Part shown: positions 14,057-18,065 of the stretch, piece by piece
Layout of the letters: each line of letters begins with the position of its first letter
How positions within the stretch are numbered: position 1 is the first letter of the stretch
Source: Firmicutes bacterium UBA4996
GTDB lineage: Bacteria; Bacillota; Limnochordia; Darwinibacteriales; Darwinibacteriaceae
Direction: 5' to 3'
Length of the DNA stretch: 18,065 bases
Assembly (NCBI GenBank): GCA_002396805.1
Contig: DGYW01000032.1
Coordinates: 56,449 to 74,513, forward strand
Program-made: the position numbers and the translations under genes
The notes under the pieces: model-generated
The model's input: only the letters and a program-made list of their open reading frames with translations
What the model was told of the DNA's origin: nothing
The model's database searches: none

Positions 14057-15268
14057 GTGAAGATCCCTGAGATTTTGGCCCCGGCAGGTAATATGGAAAA
14101 GGGCCTTGTGGCCATGGAATATGGGGCGGACGCGCTGTATCTGGCCGGCAAAGAATTTGGTATGCGAGCATCAGCAGGCAATTTTTCCGTAGAGGAAATG
14201 CGAGAAATCCTGGAGGTTGCCCATGCTCGCGGAGTAAAGATTTATGTAACTGTGAACGTCTTTCCCCATAATGATGAAATTGATTTACTGCCAGCTTATC
14301 TAGCTCAACTAGAGGAAGTACAGGTGGATGGTATTATTTTAGCAGATATTGGGGTGTACAGGCTCGCTCGCCAATACGCTCCCAGTATTCCCTTGCACCT
14401 GAGTACACAAGCCAATACGGTAAACTACCAAGCTGCCCAGTTTTGGGAAGAGTTAGGTTTCTCTCGCCTTGTTATGGCCAGGGAATTGAGCCGGGAGGAT
14501 ATTGCTCGAGTTAGGCAGGAGACCAAAGCGGAGATTGAGGTGTTTGTTCACGGGGCTATGTGTATGGCATACTCGGGACGCTGCCTCTTAAGTAATGTGC
14601 TCACTGGTCGTGATGCTAATCGGGGACAATGTGCCCAAAGTTGTCGCTGGCGTTATGCCATAGTAGAAGAAAAACGACCAGGTGAATACATGCCCATTGA
14701 AGAAGACGAGGGTGGTACCCACATTTTCAACTCTAAGGATCTCAGGTTAATCGAATTTATTCCTGATTTGGTGAAGATTGGAGTCGACAGCTTGAAAATT
14801 GAGGGTCGGATGAAGAGTTCCTACTATGTGGCGACTGTTGTCCGAGCGTATCGCCAAGCTCTTGACCTCTACGCTTCGGATCCAGATAACTACGTTTTAC
14901 CCCAGGGACTTTTGGATGAGTTAGATAAGGTCAGTCATCGTCCTTATTATCCAGGCTTTTTTGTCCCTTCTGGTGCTGGGATCCACCGACCAAGTGGCAC
15001 TTATTCAAGGGATTATGATGTGGTTGGTTTGGTAGAAAGTTACGACCATAGCACAGGGGAAGCAGTTGTGGGGGTTAGAAACCGATTAGCCTTAGGGGAA
15101 GTGGTAGAAGTGATGCAACCCCGTGCTGGCAACTTTAACCTAACCATTGCTCAAATGGTTAATGTGGCAACAGACGAGGCTTTGCCAGAAGCCCATGCAA
15201 ATTATACGGTGCGGATTCCTATGGATGAGGTCAAACCTTATTCCATGTTGCGCATCAAACGAGATTAA
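14057..15268 (+). CDS. U32 family protein, TrhP-like tRNA uridine-34 hydroxylation enzyme
   Basis: A 403-residue peptidase-U32-family protein. The YrrN/YrrO and YegQ (TrhP) members, despite the protease label, are required for prephenate-dependent 5-hydroxyuridine formation at tRNA U34. The U32 signature is present: EVFVHGAMCMAYSGRCLLS (161-179). Four cysteines, C169, C176, C192 and C196 (GQCAQSC), suit an Fe-S cluster. The N terminus LAPAGNMEKGLVAMEYGADA and the later SLKIEGRMKSSYYVATVVRAYR are typical. The start is GTG 14057, 6 nt after AGGAGGAA. Bacillus has two such genes preceded by the methyltransferase yrrM (trmR); here there is one and no trmR in the window, so the tRNA may stop at ho5U (inference). 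Confidence 0.93.
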   Translation: MKIPEILAPAGNMEKGLVAMEYGADALYLAGKEFGMRASAGNFSVEEMREILEVAHARGVKIYVTVNVFPHNDEIDLLPAYLAQLEEVQVDGIILADIGVYRLARQYAPSIPLHLSTQANTVNYQAAQFWEELGFSRLVMARELSREDIARVRQETKAEIEVFVHGAMCMAYSGRCLLSNVLTGRDANRGQCAQSCRWRYAIVEEKRPGEYMPIEEDEGGTHIFNSKDLRLIEFIPDLVKIGVDSLKIEGRMKSSYYVATVVRAYRQALDLYASDPDNYVLPQGLLDELDKVSHRPYYPGFFVPSGAGIHRPSGTYSRDYDVVGLVESYDHSTGEAVVGVRNRLALGEVVEVMQPRAGNFNLTIAQMVNVATDEALPEAHANYTVRIPMDEVKPYSMLRIKRD

Positions 15269-15274
15269 GGACGG

Positions 15275-15302
15275 AAAACCGAGACTAGTTCTCGGTTTTT
15301 TT
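15275..15302 (+). terminator. Intrinsic terminator between the U32 gene and rlmCD
   Basis: AAAACCGAGA (15275-15284) pairs perfectly with TCTCGGTTTT (15290-15299) around a 5-nt loop, with T continuing to 15302. It ends just before the rlmCD Shine-Dalgarno (15304-15309), leaving no space for a separate promoter. Confidence 0.93.
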
Positions 15303-15319
15303 GAAGGAGAGTAGTCAAC

Positions 15320-16681
15320 ATGAGTACTTGGCAAGTGGGACAAGAATTTACTGCGGAGATTACCGGACTAACTCACGAGGGTGCAGGTGTAGGGCGTGTG
15401 GATGATCGGGTGATCTTTGTTCCAGAGGCTCTACCCGGTGACCTAATCCGCCTGAAGTTGGTTCATATTAAGGAGCGTTTGGCCTATGGTGAGTTAGTTG
15501 AGATTTTGCAGGCATCTCCAGATAGGGTCAAGCCTTGGTGCACTCATGCAGCAAACTGTGGTGGCTGTCAATTGCAGCACTTAAATTACGATGCTCAGTT
15601 GCGCTGGAAGCAGCAACAGGTACAGGACGCGCTAGAACGAATTGGCAAGCTCAGCGCGGAGGTGTTGCCAACTTTAGGTATGGAAGACCCTTTGCAATAC
15701 CGCAATAAAGCCCAGTTTCCACTAGGTTTAGCAAATGGAGAGGTGGTCATGGGTTTTTTCAAGAAGGGGACACATGAGATTGTGGATCTAGGCGAATGCC
15801 AGATTCAACATCCTTTGCTGACAAAGCTTGCCTTAGCCTTGAAGGATGCTGTTCGTAAGCTGGGTATTGAGCCCTATGACGAAGAGCAACATCTCGGTGT
15901 GCTCCGGCATGGGGTGATTCGGGTTAGTTTCGCTCAAGAGAAGTTGATGCTGATTTTAGTGACTCGTACCTCTGATCTACCTAAGCAGGATGAACTAATT
16001 GCCGAACTAAGCAAGATGGTTCCTGAATTGGTCAGTGTGGCCCATAATGTGAACCCTAGTGTGACGAATGTGATTTTGGGCAGGGAGACCAAGGTAATTT
16101 GGGGCGAGCCTAACTTAATAGACTCTATTGGTCAGGTTAACTACGCGATTTCCCCAGGTTCCTTTTTTCAAGTGAATCCTGTGCAGACTAAGGTGTTGTA
16201 CGATTTAGTTAGGGAGAGGCTAGATTTAACCGGTGATGAGACTGTTTTAGATCTGTATTGTGGGGCTGGGACCATAGGACTTTACGTAGCTTCTGAAGCA
16301 AAACGGATTATTGGAGTGGAGACTTTTGCACCGGCCATCGCAGATGCGAAATACAACGCTCAATTGAATGGAATCATCAATGCAAAGTTTTTGGTTGGTA
16401 AGGCTGAAAAGGAGCTTCCTAAATTGGCGAAGGAACAAACCATTGATAGAGTCATCCTTGATCCGCCCCGCAAGGGCTGTGAACGCTCCCTTTTGGAGAT
16501 ATTGGTTAGCTCCCAAGTTCCTAAGATTGTTTATGTTTCTTGCAATCCTTCAACTTTTGCTAGGGATCTTAGTTACTTAAGTCAACATGGCTATGATGTG
16601 GGGTCTGTCCAACCGGTGGATATGTTCCCCTGGACGAGGCATGTTGAGTGTGTGGTGTTGATGTCGAGGGTGGGGGATTAG
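15320..16681 (+). CDS. rlmCD: 23S rRNA (uracil-5-)-methyltransferase, RlmCD/RumA family
   Basis: A 453-residue SAM-dependent methyltransferase that makes m5U in 23S rRNA; the Bacillus enzyme YefA modifies both U747 and U1939. An N-terminal TRAM domain (about 3-62) is followed by Fe-S cysteines C74, C80, C83 (WCTHAANCGGC) and C160 (LGECQIQ). The SAM-binding part has SFFQVNPVQT and VLDLYCGAGTIGLYV, then LDPPRKG (380-386). The catalytic nucleophile is C408 in VSCNPSTFARDL, and the base E443 is in HVECVVLM. RBS AAGGAGA lies 10 nt before ATG 15320. The hairpin terminator immediately upstream means expression needs read-through or a promoter inside the U32 gene. The RlmD-only versus dual RlmCD specificity cannot be read from sequence. 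Confidence 0.94.
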   Translation: MSTWQVGQEFTAEITGLTHEGAGVGRVDDRVIFVPEALPGDLIRLKLVHIKERLAYGELVEILQASPDRVKPWCTHAANCGGCQLQHLNYDAQLRWKQQQVQDALERIGKLSAEVLPTLGMEDPLQYRNKAQFPLGLANGEVVMGFFKKGTHEIVDLGECQIQHPLLTKLALALKDAVRKLGIEPYDEEQHLGVLRHGVIRVSFAQEKLMLILVTRTSDLPKQDELIAELSKMVPELVSVAHNVNPSVTNVILGRETKVIWGEPNLIDSIGQVNYAISPGSFFQVNPVQTKVLYDLVRERLDLTGDETVLDLYCGAGTIGLYVASEAKRIIGVETFAPAIADAKYNAQLNGIINAKFLVGKAEKELPKLAKEQTIDRVILDPPRKGCERSLLEILVSSQVPKIVYVSCNPSTFARDLSYLSQHGYDVGSVQPVDMFPWTRHVECVVLMSRVGD

Positions 16682-16763
16682 AGTGGGCTTATGATGGGTT
16701 GATTACGTTTGAAGAAGCCATGGTGATCTTGGTGTCTAGAGCCTTACCACCCTATAGTGGTTG
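16681..16763 (+). pseudogene. Possible short gene remnant after rlmCD
   Basis: The frame starting at 16681 reads EWAYDGLITFEEAMVILVSR and a few further residues, then a TGA stop at 16761-16763. It has no start codon with an RBS and overlaps the rlmCD stop. The pattern G-L-I-T-x-E-E-A-x-x-I-L-V-x-R-A-L resembles the end of an S-layer homology (SLH) repeat, so it may be a leftover of a deleted gene. It is too short to be sure and could be chance. Confidence 0.25.
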
Positions 16764-16768
16764 AAGGC
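16741..16768. repeat. Imperfect hairpin in the rlmCD-XRE intergenic region
   Basis: GCCTT-ACCAC (16741-16750) pairs with GTGGT (16757-16761) and AAGGC (16764-16768), with TG bulged. No T tract follows on either strand. It sits at the end of the possible gene remnant. Apart from this and the next hairpin, nothing else is seen between 16682 and 16897. Confidence 0.5.
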
Positions 16769-16777
16769 AAAAATTTA

Positions 16778-16811
16778 AAAGGGAACTTCCATCAATTGGA
16801 GAGTTCCCTTT
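16778..16811. terminator. Bidirectional terminator between convergent rlmCD and the XRE gene
   Basis: AAAGGGAACT (16778-16787) pairs perfectly with AGTTCCCTTT (16802-16811); TCC/GGA extends the stem past one bulged G. The plus strand continues TTTACTT, the minus strand TTTTAAATTTTT. It serves both converging transcripts, with the better tail on the minus strand. Confidence 0.8.
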
Positions 16812-16897
16812 ACTTATATCAAAAACAACAATTTAATGCTTGATGCGCCTTTGCATATATTGTGTGTTTTGGGGTCTCTTGGTAGAGTCGTAGGTCA

Positions 16898-17107
16898 TTA
16901 CTCTTCTTCGATGTATTCTAGGATATCCCCAGGTTGGCACTGCAGGACCCGGCAGATATCATTTAAGGTAGAAAAACGGATTGCTTTAGCTTTATTAGTT
17001 TTGAGGATGGAAAGGTTAGCCAAGGTAATGCCAACCTCATTAGAGAGCTCCGTCAAACTGAGCCCGCGCTCTAGAAGGACTTGATCAAGTTTGACGCGAA
17101 TCGCCAT
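16898..17107 (-). CDS. Cro/CI-type HTH regulator, YozG-like
   Basis: A 69-residue protein consisting of little more than one helix-turn-helix domain: MAIRVKLDQVLLERGLSLTELS, then the recognition region ITLANLSILKTNKAKAIRFS, and the end VLQCQPGDILEYIEEE. This is the compact YozG class (HTH_26) that is nearly always encoded next to a DUF2975 membrane protein, as in B. subtilis yozG-yoaS. Here it lies 14 bp downstream of the DUF2975 gene on the same strand, with GGGGTGA as RBS in that gap. It probably represses its own promoter, upstream of the DUF2975 gene (inference). Confidence 0.92.
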   Translation of the reverse strand: MAIRVKLDQVLLERGLSLTELSNEVGITLANLSILKTNKAKAIRFSTLNDICRVLQCQPGDILEYIEEE

Positions 17108-17121
17108 ATTTTCACCCCACT

Positions 17122-17697
17122 TTAAATCGTTAAGTCTTGGTCCTCACGCATGGCCACTGCTCCTTGAAACACTTCGGTCATAATCAATATTACCCCCGCG
17201 AGAATAAGCATGTTCACATCAGGCTTTAACACTGCTGAAAAATGAACGCCAGGGATCGATACATGGCGCACAAGATGCCACGCGGTGACAAAGTGGGCTG
17301 TACTACTCCAGACGGCCCACAACAAAACCGAAATTCCAATCCAGCGCAGATGAACAAAGTTGCTCTTTTGAAAGGGATGTTCATCGTTGGCCAATGACTG
17401 CATTAAGCGACGGAGATGATACACCAAGACAAGTAGGAGGAGTATGGATGGAATGGCTACCCCTAGCGTCAGAGCAGTAGAACCCAGAGAAGGGGTCTTT
17501 AAATACTCTCCGGCAATAGAAATTCGTAGACCAACTGTCTCGATCTGAACGGCCATTTGGTTTGCACCGGACTCAGCCATCAGGCTATGGATACCAAACC
17601 CTACCATTCCAATTAGTGAGATCCACATGAACACCCAAACTGCAGTCAATATAGCAGCTAACACTGACGACAAAGATCTTTTACCTACATAACGCAT
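17122..17697 (-). CDS. DUF2975 four-helix membrane protein
   Basis: A 191-residue membrane protein with four predicted spans at about 11-37, 70-92, 115-135 and 160-180. Family hallmarks are NDEHPFQKSNFVHLRWIG between spans 2 and 3 and the C-terminal AMREDQDLTI. The function of DUF2975 is unknown; its constant pairing with a YozG-type HTH suggests a membrane-linked regulatory pair. GGAGGT lies 5-8 nt before the ATG on the minus strand. The stop is 14 bp from the start of the HTH gene, so they form a two-gene operon. Confidence 0.9.
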   Translation of the reverse strand: MRYVGKRSLSSVLAAILTAVWVFMWISLIGMVGFGIHSLMAESGANQMAVQIETVGLRISIAGEYLKTPSLGSTALTLGVAIPSILLLLVLVYHLRRLMQSLANDEHPFQKSNFVHLRWIGISVLLWAVWSSTAHFVTAWHLVRHVSIPGVHFSAVLKPDVNMLILAGVILIMTEVFQGAVAMREDQDLTI

Positions 17698-17740
17698 GAC
17701 CTTACCTCCGTTTCAATATGCTAAAAACTTCCGCAGTATT

Positions 17741-17777
17741 AGTGTATCACCTGTGTTTATCGTTTGTCAATAACGAT
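17741..17777 (-). promoter_or_regulatory. Promoter of the DUF2975-HTH operon with palindromic operator
   Basis: Read on the minus strand, TTGACA (17765-17770) and TACACT (17741-17746) are spaced 18 bp. The -35 is framed by a perfect inverted repeat ATCGTT (17759-17764) and AACGAT (17772-17777) with a 7-bp centre. A second, wider pair GTTTGTC/GACAAAC overlaps it. This is a good candidate for autorepression by the HTH protein. Confidence 0.65.
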
Positions 17778-17810
17778 TTACCGACAAACAATAAAAATAT
17801 ATTGAAAAGC

Positions 17811-17857
17811 TAACCCAGGCAAACCCATGGTAGACATGATTGGCCTGGGCATAGTTA
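17811..17857. repeat. Large imperfect inverted repeat between divergent genes
   Basis: CCCAGGC (17814-17820) and GCCTGGG (17843-17849) form a perfect 7-bp stem; an outer TAA/TTA (17811-17813, 17855-17857) extends it past a bulge. The loop contains two CATG copies. No T tract follows directly. It may be an operator or a leftover repeat. Confidence 0.45.
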
Positions 17858-17883
17858 TTTAAAAAACGAAAAATTTCTAGACA

Positions 17884-17892
17884 TGGTATAAT
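17884..17892 (+). promoter_or_regulatory. Extended -10 promoter for the last gene
   Basis: TGGTATAAT (17884-17892) is an extended -10 with perfect TATAAT; no good -35 lies upstream at 17 bp. It precedes the gene starting at 17955 by about 60 bp. Confidence 0.6.
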
Positions 17893-17954
17893 GGTAAGAG
17901 TCAAGTTCAATAGCAAGTCATTATGTGTGGCTTTGAAGGGATGGTGGTATATTA

Positions 17955-18065
17955 ATGCATGAACTCAATTATGATTCTAGTAAACAGTTGTACAAACGAT
18001 TGGCAGTGCGGTCGATTCTCGCCATCGTTTTAATGGTGTTTATTTTATATGGGATCCCTTGGATA
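17955..18065 (+). CDS. N terminus of an unidentified membrane protein (3' truncated by window)
   Basis: Thirty-seven residues are visible, starting MHELNYDSSKQLYKRLAVRS and continuing into a hydrophobic helix (AIVLMVFILYGIPWI). ATG 17955 has GGTGG 7 nt upstream, and an extended -10 promoter precedes it. A short basic cytoplasmic tail followed by one span ending in IPWI suits a polytopic transporter (for instance another AI-2E/YtvI-type protein) or a sensor kinase; the visible part cannot decide. Confidence 0.6.
   Translation, partial: MHELNYDSSKQLYKRLAVRSILAIVLMVFILYGIPWI

Noticed and set aside
1..18065. tRNA or rRNA genes, CRISPR arrays, insertion sequences, attachment sites
   Set aside because: No regularly spaced repeats, transposase motifs, flanking direct repeats or cloverleaf patterns were noticed in the window.

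Overview
The window looks like a chromosomal segment of a Firmicute, most likely a Clostridia-type anaerobe. Gene order follows the Bacillus subtilis yrvN-yrzC-yrvO ... yrrI-alaS-yrzL-yrrK-yrzB-yrrL-yrrN/O neighbourhood. Shine-Dalgarno sites are strong, TTG and GTG starts are frequent, and there are several Fe-S proteins. Identifications rest on reading motifs in the translations; no database search was run.

Layout: (1) 1-870 is the 3' part of rarA, ending in an intrinsic terminator. (2) 906-3010 is an Fe-S operon, iscR-iscS-iscU, with a clear promoter, a large inverted repeat at the presumed start of transcription, and a terminator. (3) 3060-4261 holds a tiny membrane-protein gene overlapping an AI-2E/PerM-family transporter gene, both starting with TTG. 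(4) 4277-7867 is alaS-ireB-tetR behind a near-consensus promoter, closed by a terminator that lies inside the next, opposing gene. (5) 7851-12233 is an accessory block not found at this position in the B. subtilis order: a minus-strand gene and a divergent plus-strand operon of a radical SAM enzyme, a DegV/FakB-type fatty-acid-binding protein and a ferredoxin-tailed aldo/keto reductase. (6) 12246-15302 returns to the conserved order: ruvX, a DUF1292 (YrzB-like) gene, mltG and a U32/TrhP gene, then a terminator. (7) 15320-16681 is rlmCD. (8) 16898-17697 on the minus strand is a DUF2975 membrane protein gene followed by a YozG-type HTH regulator gene. (9) 17955 to the end is the start of an unidentified membrane protein.

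The main finding is the minus-strand gene 7851-8888. Residue by residue its product can be laid along the radical SAM enzyme encoded divergently next to it, from the N-terminal helical region through the barrel to the first auxiliary-cluster segment. The loop carrying CxxxCxxC is cleanly missing, GGEP is lost, and both cysteines of the GC-IAGG...EPC segment are replaced. It appears to be a cluster-less partner or regulator of the active enzyme. With the DhaS-like TetR regulator, the DegV protein and the Fd-AKR it forms a compact module whose substrate may be a lipid or fatty acid (inference).

The remaining genes serve Fe-S assembly, tRNA charging and tRNA/rRNA modification, cell-wall termination and stress signalling. 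Intergenic regions are short; the two longest (16682-16897 and 17698-17954) contain hairpins, a short possible gene remnant and promoters.
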